Shown here: positions 40,772 to 49,191 of the stretch, in pieces | Layout: each line of letters opens with the position of its first letter | Numbering within the stretch: the stretch's first letter is position 1 | Assembly (NCBI GenBank): GCA_900546255.1 | Contig: URCB01000004.1 | Location: 14,182-78,181, forward strand | Source: an uncultured Eubacteriales bacterium | GTDB taxonomy: Bacteria; Bacillota; Clostridia; Oscillospirales; Oscillospiraceae | Length of the DNA: 64,000 bases | Direction: 5' to 3' | Program-made: the position numbers and the translations under genes | The notes under the pieces: model-generated | The model's database searches: none | Told to the model about the DNA's origin: nothing | The model's input: only the letters and a program-made list of their open reading frames with translations

Positions 40772-40851
40772 TTGGTGGACGATACAGGACTTGAACCTGT
40801 GACCTCCCGCACGTCAAGCGGATGCTCATACCAGCTGAGCTAATCGTCCGT
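40772..40851. repeat. Right attachment repeat of the island
   Basis: 80 bp identical to 24623-24702, same orientation, containing the tRNA-Val gene. Confidence 0.85.
40773..40849 (-). tRNA. tRNA-Val(GAC), right copy
   Basis: Same 77-nt cloverleaf as the left copy (anticodon GAC in loop TTGACGT, encoded CCA). It is transcribed from the consensus promoter TTGACA (40894-40899) - 17 bases - TAAAAT (40871-40876) in core DNA, which marks it as the native gene whose 3' part was rebuilt by the island. Confidence 0.94.
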
Positions 40852-40870
40852 CTCTTGCGGAGCGAATTTT

Positions 40871-40899
40871 ATTTTATCGGATCCCTCCCCATTTGTCAA
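40871..40899 (-). promoter_or_regulatory. Promoter of the right tRNA-Val
   Basis: TTGACA and TAAAAT on the minus strand with a 17-base spacer, about 25 bases before the tRNA. Confidence 0.8.
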
Positions 40900-40953
40900 G
40901 CATTTTTTCAAAAAACTTTGGGTTTCTTCTCCCCCGCCCCGCCTTGGGGAAAA

Positions 40954-40982
40954 TTGACAAGGCCCAGCCCGTTTCCTATAAT
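40954..40982 (+). promoter_or_regulatory. Promoter of the AlbA_2 regulator gene
   Basis: TTGACA (40954-40959) and TATAAT (40977-40982) with a 17-base spacer: both consensus hexamers. Confidence 0.85.
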
Positions 40983-41032
40983 GGGAGCAAAGACACCTGG
41001 CCGGCGGTTCCGGCCGGGAGGGGAGGCCCGCC

Positions 41033-42415
41033 ATGATCGACCTAAACCACATCGCCCGCTACCGGGAGAACAACCGCATCGAGGCCAAGAAGGCCGCCGG
41101 GGGCTTCCCCCACAGCCTGTGGGAGACCTACTCCGCCTTTGCCAACACCATCGGCGGTCTCCTCCTCCTGGGGGTGGAGGAGGACCGGGACAAGACCCTC
41201 CACATCACCGGCGTGCCCGACGGGCCGGGGTACGCCGCCCAATTCTGGGCCACGGTGCAGGACCCCGCCAAGGTCAGCGCCAACATTTTAGCCCCGGAGG
41301 ATGTGGCCCTCCACACCGTCGAGGGAAAGCAGATCCTGGTGATCTCCGTGCCCCGGGCGGACCGGCACCAGCGGCCGGTGTACATCGGAGACAGCCCCTT
41401 CACCGGGGCCTACCGCCGGGACGGGGAGGGGGACTACCACTGCTCCCCCGAGGAGGTCCGGGCCATGCTCCGGGACCGGGAGGACGCCCCCGCCGACCTG
41501 GCTGTGCTGGAGGGCCGCACCCCCGCCGACCTGTCCCAGACCGACCTGCGGCAGTTCCGGGCCCTCATGGCCATGCGCCAGCCCGACCACCCCTGGAACT
41601 ACCTGCCCGACCCCCAGTTCCTCCCCGCCGCAGGCATCCTAGGGCGGGGGCAGGACGGGGGGGACCACCCCACCCTGGCGGGGCTCCTTCTCCTGGGCAA
41701 ACGGAAGCCGCTGCGGGAGGTGTTCCCCCAGTTCCGCTTGACCTACCAGGAGGCCGACACAGGCTTTTCCCTGTCCACCCTCCGGCCGGGGCCCCCGGAG
41801 AACCTCTTCTCCTTCTATGGGATGGTCACCCGGCGGCTCACCGCCGTCTCCGCCCTGCTGGCCCAGGACCCCGCAGAGCGGGAACGGCTGGCCGGGGCCA
41901 TGCGGGAGGCCGTCCTCAACGCCATCCTCCACGCCGACTACTTCAGCCGGGGCGGGCTGGCCATTCTCCGCACGGCGGGGAAACTCACCGTGTCCAACGG
42001 CGGCCTGCTGCGGGTGGACCCGGACCGGGCCCGCCAGGGCGCCGCTGGCGACCCGCGAAACCGGGGGCTGGTGGCCCTCTTCGCCCTGCTGAAGCTGGCC
42101 ACCGGCACCGGGCGGGGGCTGCGGGGGATCTATGCCCTCTGGGCCCAGCAGGGGTGGCAGGCCCCGGTGCTGGCCGAGGCCGCCCACACAGAGCGCACCG
42201 ACCTCTCCCTCCCCCTCCCCCACCGGGCCTTTTCCCGGGAGGAACTCACCCGGCAGCAGATTTTGGAATACCTCACCGACCACGTCTCCGCCGCCCCCCG
42301 CACCCTGGCCCAGGGGCTGGGGCTCTCCCTCCGGGAGGTCCAGGGGGCCCTGGCCCAGCTGACCCGGCAGAACCTGGTGGTCCCCCAGGGGCAGCGCTAC
42401 CAGCTGCGGGCCTGA
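41033..42415 (+). CDS. AlbA_2 (Schlafen-like) domain protein with HATPase_c_4 domain
   Basis: A 460-aa protein. The N-terminal AlbA_2 DNA/RNA-binding domain is at about 10-140 (ENNRIEAKKAAGGFPHSLWETYSAFANTIGGLLLLGV). A divergent histidine-kinase-type ATPase domain is at about 270-380 (REAVLNAILHADYFSRGG...LTVSNGG), and a winged helix lies at the end (LEYLTDHVSAAPRTLAQGLGLSLREVQGAL). Such proteins act as transcription regulators or stress factors. The ligand and targets are unknown. It lies just outside the island and has core-like GC content. ATG 41033 follows GGGAGGGGAGG. Confidence 0.85.
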   Translation: MIDLNHIARYRENNRIEAKKAAGGFPHSLWETYSAFANTIGGLLLLGVEEDRDKTLHITGVPDGPGYAAQFWATVQDPAKVSANILAPEDVALHTVEGKQILVISVPRADRHQRPVYIGDSPFTGAYRRDGEGDYHCSPEEVRAMLRDREDAPADLAVLEGRTPADLSQTDLRQFRALMAMRQPDHPWNYLPDPQFLPAAGILGRGQDGGDHPTLAGLLLLGKRKPLREVFPQFRLTYQEADTGFSLSTLRPGPPENLFSFYGMVTRRLTAVSALLAQDPAERERLAGAMREAVLNAILHADYFSRGGLAILRTAGKLTVSNGGLLRVDPDRARQGAAGDPRNRGLVALFALLKLATGTGRGLRGIYALWAQQGWQAPVLAEAAHTERTDLSLPLPHRAFSREELTRQQILEYLTDHVSAAPRTLAQGLGLSLREVQGALAQLTRQNLVVPQGQRYQLRA

Positions 42416-42465
42416 CAGCAATGCAGCGCACCGGCCTGTCTTCTGGCCGGTGCGCTGGTGTGCTG

Positions 42466-43629
42466 TCAGGTCCCCTGCTCCTTCATAATGGGCTGCAAAT
42501 GCATCAGCAGGTCCACCTTATTGTTGACTTCAAACTTTTTATAGATGTTGGCGATGTGGGTGCGGACGGTATAGATGCTGATGTGGAGCTCCTCCGCGAT
42601 CTGCTCGTTCTTCATTCCCGAGGAGAGGTAGTAGACGATCCGCCGCTCCTGCTGGGTCAGGGTGTTGTAGGGGTGGTTCAGGTTCTTGGGCAGCTCCTTG
42701 GTCTGGCAGGTGATGAACATCAGGTGCCAGGTCTGGATCAGCCCTCCGGCGCTGGAGGAGAGGAAGGACGTGTGGTAGAAGGAGATGTCCCCCGACAGGG
42801 AGGTGAAGGTCTGGCTGGTGCCCCCCTGGGTGGTGAGGCGGTCGCTGATCTCGTTGATCATGGTCTGGACCTCCCGGAACTTGGGGTCCCCCTGGTAGTT
42901 GCTGCGGAGGAAGTGCCCCTGGTTGTGGCGGTACTGCTCCCAGAACACCTGGCTGATCTCCTGGGCGGCCTTGTTGGTCTGCAGGACGGTCATGTCCTGG
43001 TTCAGGATCACCGCCCCCATCTTCACATCCTGGAAGAACAGGTGGAAGCAGTCCTGGAACCGGGCCTCGCCGCTGTGGCGGAGGTAGTTTTGGTAGTTGG
43101 CCTCCACCAGCTCCGCCAGGTATTCCAGGGGGGGGCGCTCCTCCTCCTGAAAGCCCCCCTCCTCCCGGGTGCGGAAGAGGCCCATGGAGCCGATCACCCG
43201 CTCCCCCTGGTAAAAGAAGAGCACCGCCTGGTAATATAGGTCCTCGGCGGCCATGTGGATGCCGTAGGGGGTGCGCTCATACTCCTCCAGGGTCATCACA
43301 TCCTCGGTGAAGATCACCCGCTTGCCCTTGAGGTGGGCCGGCAGGGAGGAGTAGCGGAAGATGTCATCCTTATAGATGTGGTCCTTGTAGTCGTACATGG
43401 GCCCGTAGCGGATGCCGTAGGTGATGTAATTGCTCAACGTGTTGCCCCGCCGGGCCGCCCCCCCCAGAAAGGCCGGGTATTGATAGGGGAAGAAAATACT
43501 GCGCCGAAAGCCAAAGTGCTTGTCGAAGAGCGCCAGCACCTTCTTGGGAAAATTTTCACTGTCCTTGGCCAGGTCCAGGGCAAAGTGCATGGCCGCCTCG
43601 TGCCATGTTTCTGCCGTTTTGCTGATAAT
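42466..43629 (-). CDS. LuxR-type transcriptional regulator, unusual start codon
   Basis: A regulator of about 387 aa. The last 60 residues are a GerE/LuxR helix-turn-helix (LTQQERRIVYYLSSGMKNEQIAEELHISIYTVRTHIANIYKKF). The N-terminal ~300 residues look like PAS/GAF-type sensing (HFGFRRSIFFPYQYPAFLGG; AVILNQDMTVLQTNKAAQEI), but the ligand is unknown. The strong site AAAGGAGG (43634-43641) is followed by ATT (43627-43629) and ATC, not by ATG or GTG. The nearest in-frame ATG upstream (43713) lies within four bases of the predicted transcription start. It is divergent from thiolase and may regulate it. Confidence 0.75.
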   Translation of the reverse strand: MISKTAETWHEAAMHFALDLAKDSENFPKKVLALFDKHFGFRRSIFFPYQYPAFLGGAARRGNTLSNYITYGIRYGPMYDYKDHIYKDDIFRYSSLPAHLKGKRVIFTEDVMTLEEYERTPYGIHMAAEDLYYQAVLFFYQGERVIGSMGLFRTREEGGFQEEERPPLEYLAELVEANYQNYLRHSGEARFQDCFHLFFQDVKMGAVILNQDMTVLQTNKAAQEISQVFWEQYRHNQGHFLRSNYQGDPKFREVQTMINEISDRLTTQGGTSQTFTSLSGDISFYHTSFLSSSAGGLIQTWHLMFITCQTKELPKNLNHPYNTLTQQERRIVYYLSSGMKNEQIAEELHISIYTVRTHIANIYKKFEVNNKVDLLMHLQPIMKEQGT

Positions 43630-43722
43630 GGTACCTCCTTTCCCGGCGGAAGAGGCGGCTTCCGTGCCACAAAATGACAGATTTGCTGCACTATTCCCGC
43701 CGGATTTTTCCATGATGGCGCT

Positions 43723-43751
43723 ATTATACACAGTTTATACCAAAAATTCAA
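43723..43751 (-). promoter_or_regulatory. Promoter of the LuxR-type gene
   Basis: On the minus strand TTGAAT (43746-43751) and TATAAT (43723-43728) with a 17-base spacer; predicted start near 43716. Confidence 0.75.
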
Positions 43752-43805
43752 TCGTTTCTCCTGAAAAAGCATCAGAAAAAATTCCGCTCATTTTGCAACT
43801 TTTCC

Positions 43806-43833
43806 TTGACAAGGCCCTATGAGCGTGTATAAT
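43806..43833 (+). promoter_or_regulatory. Promoter of the thiolase gene
   Basis: TTGACA (43806-43811) and TATAAT (43828-43833), spacing 16, about 90 bases before the ATG, leaving a leader of about 80 bases. Confidence 0.8.
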
Positions 43834-43921
43834 ATAGCTATCTGCGAAACGAAATAAGCCATTTTTGTATGGAGTTCATATAAAATGGACAAATTCTAAT
43901 CATTATGGGAGGATACTTAAC

Positions 43922-45148
43922 ATGCAACCCAGAGATGTAGTCATCGTCAGCGCCTGCCGGACCGCCATTGGCAAGTTCCAGGGCCAGTTCAAGGACGTTT
44001 CCGCCAGAGAGCTGGCCATCACCGCCGGCAAGGAAGCCATCCGCCGCGCTGGCATCGACATCAACACCATCGACGAAATCGTCATGGGCGAGTGCTACAC
44101 CGCCATGCAGGGTTCCCTGCCTGCCCGCCAGGTCTCCATGCGCATCGGCCTGCCCATCGAGAGCAGCGCCGTCACCGTCAACCAGAACTGCGCCTCCGGC
44201 ATGCGTGCCCTGGAGATCGCCTGCAACAACATCCAGCTGGGCAAGACCGACATCGGCCTGGTGGTGGGCGTGGAGAACATGACCCAGGCCCCCTTCCTCC
44301 TGCCCAAGGCCCGTATGGGTTACCGCATGGGCGGCATCCCCACCGAGGGCGGTGCTGAGCTGTACGACAGCATGATCCACGACGCCCTGTACGACGCTCT
44401 GGTCCCCGGCCACATGGGCGTCACCGCCGACAACGTGGCCAAGCTGTGCAACGTCTCCCGTCAGGAGTGCGACGAGCTGGCCGTCATCAGCCACAACCGC
44501 GCCTGCGCCGCCATCGACGCCGGCAAGTTCAAGGACGAGATCATCCCCGTCATCCTCCACAACAAGAAGAAGGGCGACATCGCCATCGACACCGATGAGC
44601 ACCCCATCCGCAACTGCAGCTATGAGACCATCTCCAAGATGAAGGCCGTCTTCACCCCCGATGGTGTCACCACCGCTGCCAACGCCTCCGGCATCAACGA
44701 CGCCGCCGCTGCGGTCATCGTCATGTCCGCCGACAAGGCCAAGGAACTGGGCCTGAAGCCCATGGCCAAGATGATCAACATGTGCTCTGCCGGCGTGGAG
44801 CCCAAGTACATGGGCATCGGCCCCGCTTATGCCATCCCCAAGTGCCTCAAGGGCGTGAGCATGGACTTCAACGACGTGGACTACTGGGAGATCAACGAGG
44901 CCTTCGCCGCCCAGTTCCTGGGGGTCGGCCGCAAGCTCCAGGAGGAGCACGGCTGGAAGGTCGACCTGGAAAAGACCAACGTCAACGGCTCCGGCATCTC
45001 CCTGGGCCACCCCATCGGCTGCACCGGCCTGCGGATCATCGTCACCATGCTCTATGAAATGGAGCGCCGCGGCCTCACCGTGGGCGGCGCCTCCCTGTGC
45101 GTGGGCGGCGGCCCCTCCATGGCCTCCCTGTGGACCAAGGACATCTAA
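43922..45148 (+). CDS. thlA: Acetyl-CoA C-acetyltransferase (thiolase)
   Basis: A 408-aa thiolase that condenses two acetyl-CoA to acetoacetyl-CoA (entry to butyrate synthesis) or runs in reverse. The acylated cysteine is in NQNCASGMRALE, the histidine and conserved residues in EINEAFAAQFLG and GHPIGCTGLR. The C-terminal SLCVGGGPSMASLW corresponds to the second active-site cysteine region. It is about 15 residues longer than ThlA of clostridia. No hbd, crt or bcd genes are adjacent. Codon use is strongly biased to C-ending codons, suggesting high expression. Confidence 0.92.
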   Translation: MQPRDVVIVSACRTAIGKFQGQFKDVSARELAITAGKEAIRRAGIDINTIDEIVMGECYTAMQGSLPARQVSMRIGLPIESSAVTVNQNCASGMRALEIACNNIQLGKTDIGLVVGVENMTQAPFLLPKARMGYRMGGIPTEGGAELYDSMIHDALYDALVPGHMGVTADNVAKLCNVSRQECDELAVISHNRACAAIDAGKFKDEIIPVILHNKKKGDIAIDTDEHPIRNCSYETISKMKAVFTPDGVTTAANASGINDAAAAVIVMSADKAKELGLKPMAKMINMCSAGVEPKYMGIGPAYAIPKCLKGVSMDFNDVDYWEINEAFAAQFLGVGRKLQEEHGWKVDLEKTNVNGSGISLGHPIGCTGLRIIVTMLYEMERRGLTVGGASLCVGGGPSMASLWTKDI

Positions 45149-45206
45149 TCCCCCCTCCCATGGTTTCGGACCCAACCGGTGCCCTGCACCCTTTGGTAGA
45201 AATTCC

Positions 45207-45240
45207 AAAAATGCCTGCCGCGTCTGCGGCAGGCATTTTT
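45207..45240 (+). terminator. Terminator of the thiolase gene
   Basis: AAAAATGCCTGCCG and CGGCAGGCATTTTT, perfect 14-bp stem, 59 bases after the stop, with a T run. Confidence 0.9.
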
Positions 45241-45329
45241 TCGTCCAGCCCCGCCCCCGCCTTGCAATTTGGCCCGGGAGAGGCTACAATAAAGACCACA
45301 TCCTACAACCACCATAGGAGGAACCCACC

Positions 45330-46274
45330 ATGGACAGCATGTGGCTGGAAGTCATTTTAAATACCAAGGCAGAGGACCTGGACGACCTCTGCGCCAAACT
45401 CATCGCCAACGGCGTCCCCGGCCTGGCGGTGGAGGAAGAGGAGGAGTTCCGGGCCTTCCTGGAGGAGAACCGCCAGTACTGGGACTATGTGGACGAGGCC
45501 CTGCTGGACCAGATGAAGGGGGTCTCCCGGGTGAAGCTCTACGTCACCGACGACGCCGACGGCCAGGCCCAGCTGAAGACCTACCTGGCAGGCATTGACC
45601 TGCCCTACACCACCATCCCCCTCCGGGAGTACGACTGGGCCCACAGCTGGCAGAAGTACTACCGCCCCCTGGCCATCGGGAAACGGCTCTACATCGTGCC
45701 CGAATGGGAGCGGGACACCGCCGCCGTCCCGGAAGGGGCGGTGCGGCTGCTGATGAACCCCGGCCTCACCTTCGGCACCGGGTCCCACGCCTCCACCCAG
45801 CTGTGCCTGGAGGGGGTGGAGGCCCACGTGCAGCCCGGGGACCGGGTGCTGGACCTGGGCTGCGGCAGCGGGATTTTGGCCATCGCCGCCCTGTGCCTGG
45901 GGGCGGCCCAGGCGGTGGGGGTGGACATCGACCCCAAGGCCGTGGACGTGGCCTACGAAAACGCCGCCCTCAACGACATCGGCCCGGACCGGTGCCGCTT
46001 CCTGGCGGGCAACGTCCTGGCCGACCAGGGTCTGGTCCAGACCCTGGCCCAGGAGAGGGCCCAGCTGGTGCTGGCCAACATCGTGGCCGACGTGATCATC
46101 CCCCTGGCCCCCATGGTGTCCCAGCTGATGGACCCCCAGGGCACCTTCCTGTGCTCCGGCATCATCGACACCCGGGGGGACGAGGTGGCCGCCGCCCTGG
46201 AGGCAGCGGGGCTGGCTGTCACCGGCCGCCGGGAAAAGAACGGCTGGATCGCCCTGGAAGCCCGGCTGGGGTAA
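45330..46274 (+). CDS. prmA: Ribosomal protein L11 methyltransferase
   Basis: PrmA (314 aa) trimethylates ribosomal protein L11. The N-terminal recognition domain (about 1-110) has the linker segment YDWAHSWQKYYRPL. The AdoMet domain carries VLDLGCGSGILAIAAL, GVDIDPKAVDVAYENAALN and the NIVADVIIPLAP motif. The gene begins after CATAGGAGGAACCC. Its TAA overlaps the ATG of the next gene by one base. Confidence 0.93.
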   Translation: MDSMWLEVILNTKAEDLDDLCAKLIANGVPGLAVEEEEEFRAFLEENRQYWDYVDEALLDQMKGVSRVKLYVTDDADGQAQLKTYLAGIDLPYTTIPLREYDWAHSWQKYYRPLAIGKRLYIVPEWERDTAAVPEGAVRLLMNPGLTFGTGSHASTQLCLEGVEAHVQPGDRVLDLGCGSGILAIAALCLGAAQAVGVDIDPKAVDVAYENAALNDIGPDRCRFLAGNVLADQGLVQTLAQERAQLVLANIVADVIIPLAPMVSQLMDPQGTFLCSGIIDTRGDEVAAALEAAGLAVTGRREKNGWIALEARLG

Positions 46275-47374
46275 TGGCCATGCAAGCGAGCGTACATCCT
46301 CTGACCCTCCCGCCGGACCGGCGGGTGCTGGTGGTCAGCGACATCCACGGCAACCTCCCCTTCCTCCAGGGGCTGCTGAAAAAGGTGGGTTACTCCTCCG
46401 ACGACATCCTCATCGTCCTGGGGGACATTTTGGAGAAATCTACCGGGGGGCTGGACACCCTCCACTACCTCATGGACCTGTCCCGCCGGAACACCGTCTA
46501 CTTCCTCCAGGGCAACTGCGAGGACGTCACCCTCTCCTTCCTCCGCCACGCCTGGCCCGACGAGGCCGCCGCCCAGTACGGCCAGTTCTGGGGGGAGAAA
46601 TGCGCCTGGGTCTACATGGCCCACCAGGCCGGGGTGGGCACCGAGGCCCCCAAGGACTTCGACGCCGCCCGCCAGGCCATCGAAGCCACCTTCCCGGAGG
46701 AGGTGGCCTTCCTCCGGGCCATGCCCACCATCCTCCTCAACGACCGGTACCTCTTCGTCCACGGGGGCGTGCCCCGGGAGGACCGGCTGGAGGACCTCAC
46801 CGCCCGGGCCTGCATGAAGAACGACGACTTTCTAAACCAGGGCCACGCCTTCCAGCGGTGGGTCATCGTGGGCCACTGGCCGGTGACCCTGTACCGAAAG
46901 GACATCCCCTCCGCCAAGCCCCTGGTCCTGCCGGACCGGCACATCGTCAGCATCGACGGGGGATGTAACCTGAAGGCCGACGGCCAGCTCAACGCCCTCA
47001 TCCTCCCCAAGGAGCCTGGGGAAGACTTTACCTGGCTGGCCTACGACGGCTTCCCGGTGATGGTGGCCTGGGAGGACCAGGCCCCCTCCCCCAACCCCAT
47101 CAACATCCGCTGGGGCCACAGCGCCCTGGAGGTCCTCTCCCTGGGGGAGGAGTTCTCCCGCTGCCGCCACCTGGAGAGCGGGCGGGAGCTGGACATCCTC
47201 ACCGACTACCTCCGCCAGGGCCCGGCAGGGCCCTACTGCCTGGACTCCACCGACTATCTGCTGCCCGTCCAGGCGGGGGACCGGCTGGCCATCGTCCGCC
47301 GCACCAGCCGGGGCGCCCTGGCCAAGAAGGACGGGGTGACCGGGTGGTACCTGGGGAAACTGGGGCCAGCATGA
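46274..47374 (+). CDS. PPP-type metallophosphatase
   Basis: A 366-aa protein with a calcineurin-like serine/threonine phosphatase core: VSDIHGNLPF, VLGDILEKSTGG (the usual GDxxDRG is altered, with Glu-Lys-Ser after the metal-binding Asp), LQGNCEDV, FVHGGV, VGHWPVTLY and SIDGGCN. The last ~100 residues are a separate domain, not recognised. Relatives act as protein phosphatases or diadenosine tetraphosphatases; which applies here is unclear. It overlaps prmA by one base and is probably co-transcribed. An alternative ATG lies two codons downstream. Confidence 0.82.
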   Translation: MAMQASVHPLTLPPDRRVLVVSDIHGNLPFLQGLLKKVGYSSDDILIVLGDILEKSTGGLDTLHYLMDLSRRNTVYFLQGNCEDVTLSFLRHAWPDEAAAQYGQFWGEKCAWVYMAHQAGVGTEAPKDFDAARQAIEATFPEEVAFLRAMPTILLNDRYLFVHGGVPREDRLEDLTARACMKNDDFLNQGHAFQRWVIVGHWPVTLYRKDIPSAKPLVLPDRHIVSIDGGCNLKADGQLNALILPKEPGEDFTWLAYDGFPVMVAWEDQAPSPNPINIRWGHSALEVLSLGEEFSRCRHLESGRELDILTDYLRQGPAGPYCLDSTDYLLPVQAGDRLAIVRRTSRGALAKKDGVTGWYLGKLGPA

Positions 47375-47389
47375 GCCCTACGGAAGGAG

Positions 47390-48313
47390 ATGTCTCCCAT
47401 CGGAAAGTATGAACCCATCCTCCGCATCGCCGAGCTGGGCAGCCTCACCCGGGCCGCTGAGAGCCTGGGCTATTCCCAGTCCAGTTTAAGCCACCTCACC
47501 GCCAATCTGGAAAAGGAACTGGGGGTAAAGCTTTTCCGCCGGGAACGGCAAGGGGTCACCCTTACCCCAGCGGGAACGGAATTGCTGGGCATCATGGAGG
47601 AGATCGAGGCCAAAGAGAACAAACTTCGGGTGGCAGCCGCCGCCCAGCAGAGCAGCACGCTGCGCATCGGCACTCTGCCCAGCATCACTGCCACCTGGCT
47701 GCCCACGTTGCTGGAGCAGTTTTACGCCCAATTTCCCCGCACCGCCGTCCAACTGGTGGAGCGGGACGGGTATGATGAACTGCTCACCTGCCTGCAGCGG
47801 GAGGAGGTAGACTGCACCTTTTATGTCGGCAACCACAGCCCCGCCTGGTCCGCCGCCCCTCTGTGGCGGGACGAATACGTGGTGGTGGTCCCCCGAAACC
47901 ATCCCCTGGCCCAACAGCCCTCGGTAGGGATGGAGGCGCTCTACCCCTATCCCTTTCTCCCCTCCACAGGCCGGGCAGAGACCAGCCCCCTGGCTCGTCT
48001 CTACCACCGCCTCTCCCCACCGGAGCGGCTCACCGCCCACCTCTCCACCGACGCCGGGGTGCTGCAGCTGGTGTCCTCAGGGTTTGGGTTCACCATCTTC
48101 TCCCGGCTGATCTTAGCGGGTCTGCCCGCCTCCCAGCGGGTGACGGTGATCCCCTTTGCCCCGGCGGTATATCGAACCATCCTTTTCCTCTCCCCCGCCG
48201 CCGCCCCCTTCAACGGGGTGGCCCAGACCTTCCTGCGCCTCACCAGGGCCTACCTGAAACAGTGGGAAGCCGGCCGGGGGGTTCCGCCGGACCCCAAACC
48301 CACGAAACAATGA
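47390..48313 (+). CDS. LysR-family transcriptional regulator
   Basis: A 307-aa regulator with an N-terminal winged helix (LTRAAESLGYSQSSLSHLTANLEKELGVKLFRRERQGVTLTPAG) and a C-terminal effector-binding domain (about 90-290, starting STLRIGTLPSITATWLPTLLEQF). It starts 15 bases after the phosphatase gene with AAGGAGATG, so it may share its transcript, which is unusual for LysR regulators. The effector and target genes are not apparent. Confidence 0.88.
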   Translation: MSPIGKYEPILRIAELGSLTRAAESLGYSQSSLSHLTANLEKELGVKLFRRERQGVTLTPAGTELLGIMEEIEAKENKLRVAAAAQQSSTLRIGTLPSITATWLPTLLEQFYAQFPRTAVQLVERDGYDELLTCLQREEVDCTFYVGNHSPAWSAAPLWRDEYVVVVPRNHPLAQQPSVGMEALYPYPFLPSTGRAETSPLARLYHRLSPPERLTAHLSTDAGVLQLVSSGFGFTIFSRLILAGLPASQRVTVIPFAPAVYRTILFLSPAAAPFNGVAQTFLRLTRAYLKQWEAGRGVPPDPKPTKQ

Positions 48314-48751
48314 GGGACGGCCCGCCCAGGGACGCAGCCTCCCAGAGCGCTTGCAGCCGCAGGGGGCATCAACGCTGCCCTTTCCCGCAGCATGCGCGGC
48401 GAAAAAGCACTGTTCCGGACGGGTTTTGCCTGTCCTGCCTCCAGAAGTCCAGGGGAACCCCTCCTGCTGCCGCGTTCAAAAAGCCGCCATCCCCTGTGAA
48501 AAGAGAAAACCGAAAGCCCAGACGGGGAATCCCCGTCTGGGCTTTCGGTTTATGAGCAACAAGGAAAAGTTTCACCTCTGAGAACTAACCCCTGCCGGAG
48601 CGGCTTAAACACCGGCGGTTTCCCATTTGGATTCCCCTTTCCTAATTTCCAGTATACGGCAGCCAGAGGAAATGTCAAATGAAGGCTTTCGATGGGAGAT
48701 GCGGATTTTCGATATCTTCCGGATGGAAGTCCCCCCGGGCGGGGAAAAGGC
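48314..48751. other. Gene-free stretch with a very strong hairpin
   Basis: No convincing gene is seen in these ~440 bases. The only clear structure is a perfect 21-bp stem with a 3-base loop at 48507-48551 (arms AAACCGAAAGCCCAGACGGGG and complement), likely the terminator of the LysR transcript. The rest is without frame, repeat or promoter that I can support. Confidence 0.7.
48507..48551 (+). terminator. Very strong terminator hairpin
   Basis: A perfect 21-bp inverted repeat with loop AAT and terminal TTT on the plus side (AAA on the other), capable of acting in both directions. Confidence 0.8.
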
Positions 48752-48882
48752 TTGACATTTCCCCTTCCCGCTGTTATAATTTCAGAGCCGCTTTGAATGG
48801 GTTGCAAGTAAGCCGGGAGGTTTCCCCCTCCCCCTTCGCCCCCGACAGCGAGCCCGTAATCAAGGAAAGAGGTGCAATCGCA
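48752..48882 (+). promoter_or_regulatory. rplU operon promoter and probable L21 leader
   Basis: TTGACA (48752-48757) and TATAAT (48775-48780) with a 17-base spacer are a full consensus promoter. The ~95-base leader that follows is the place where the L21 leader RNA, an autoregulatory element, is found in Firmicutes; I can see paired GC segments but cannot prove the fold. Confidence 0.75.
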
Positions 48883-49191
48883 ATGCATGCAATCATCGAG
48901 ACCGGCGGGAAGCAGTACAAGGTCGCCGAGGGCGACGTTCTGTTCATCGAGAAGCTGCCCCAGGAGGCCGGTGACGCCATCAAGTTCGACAAGGTTCTGG
49001 CCATCCTGGACGAGCAGCCCAAGTTCGGCGCTCCCCTGGTGGAGGGCGCTTCCGTGGACGCTTCCGTGGTGAAGAACGGCAAGGGCAAGAAGGTCGTCAT
49101 CTTCAAGTACAAGCCCAAGAAGGGCTACCGCCTGCGCCAGGGCCACCGTCAGCCCTACACCAAGGTCGAGATCAAGAAGATCAACGCCTAA
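48883..49191 (+). CDS. rplU: 50S ribosomal protein L21
   Basis: L21 (102 aa, normal length) binds 23S r[21 protein letters not shown] at the start and [19 protein letters not shown] at the end are family signatures. The first of two near ATG codons (48883) is in frame; the ribosome-binding site is GGAAAGAGGTG. It is followed, with a one-base overlap, by prp and then rpmA, the standard order in Firmicutes. Confidence 0.97.
   Translation: MHAIIETGGKQYKVAEGDVLFIEKLPQEAGDAIKFDKVLAILDEQPKFGAPLVEGASVDASVVKNGKGKKVVIFKYKPKKGYRLRQGHRQPYTKVEIKKINA

Larger units (their letters stand above)
24623..40851. mobile_element. Integrated genomic island at tRNA-Val carrying a defence operon
   Basis: Two identical 80-bp direct repeats (24623-24702 and 40772-40851), each containing a complete tRNA-Val gene, bound about 16.1 kb of DNA. 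Parts of this DNA are much more AT-rich than the flanks. A tyrosine integrase gene ends the island on the right, and paired TTGTTGACCT arm-like sites lie about 100-120 bases inside each end. Contents from left: structured non-coding DNA, a winged-helix-like gene, an XRE repressor, a seven-gene restriction/helicase operon, a MORN lipoprotein and the integrase. No relaxase or conjugation gene is present, so it needs help to move between cells. Confidence 0.85.

Noticed and set aside
40222..40812. Frames starting MREVTGSSPVSST at both tRNA copies (also 24474-25241)
   Set aside because: These are translations of tRNA-Val itself joined to flanking sequence and are not genes.
43865..43921. Extra 19 codons upstream of the thiolase start
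   Set aside because: The ATG at 43922 has GGGAGG before it and gives the standard thiolase N-terminus.
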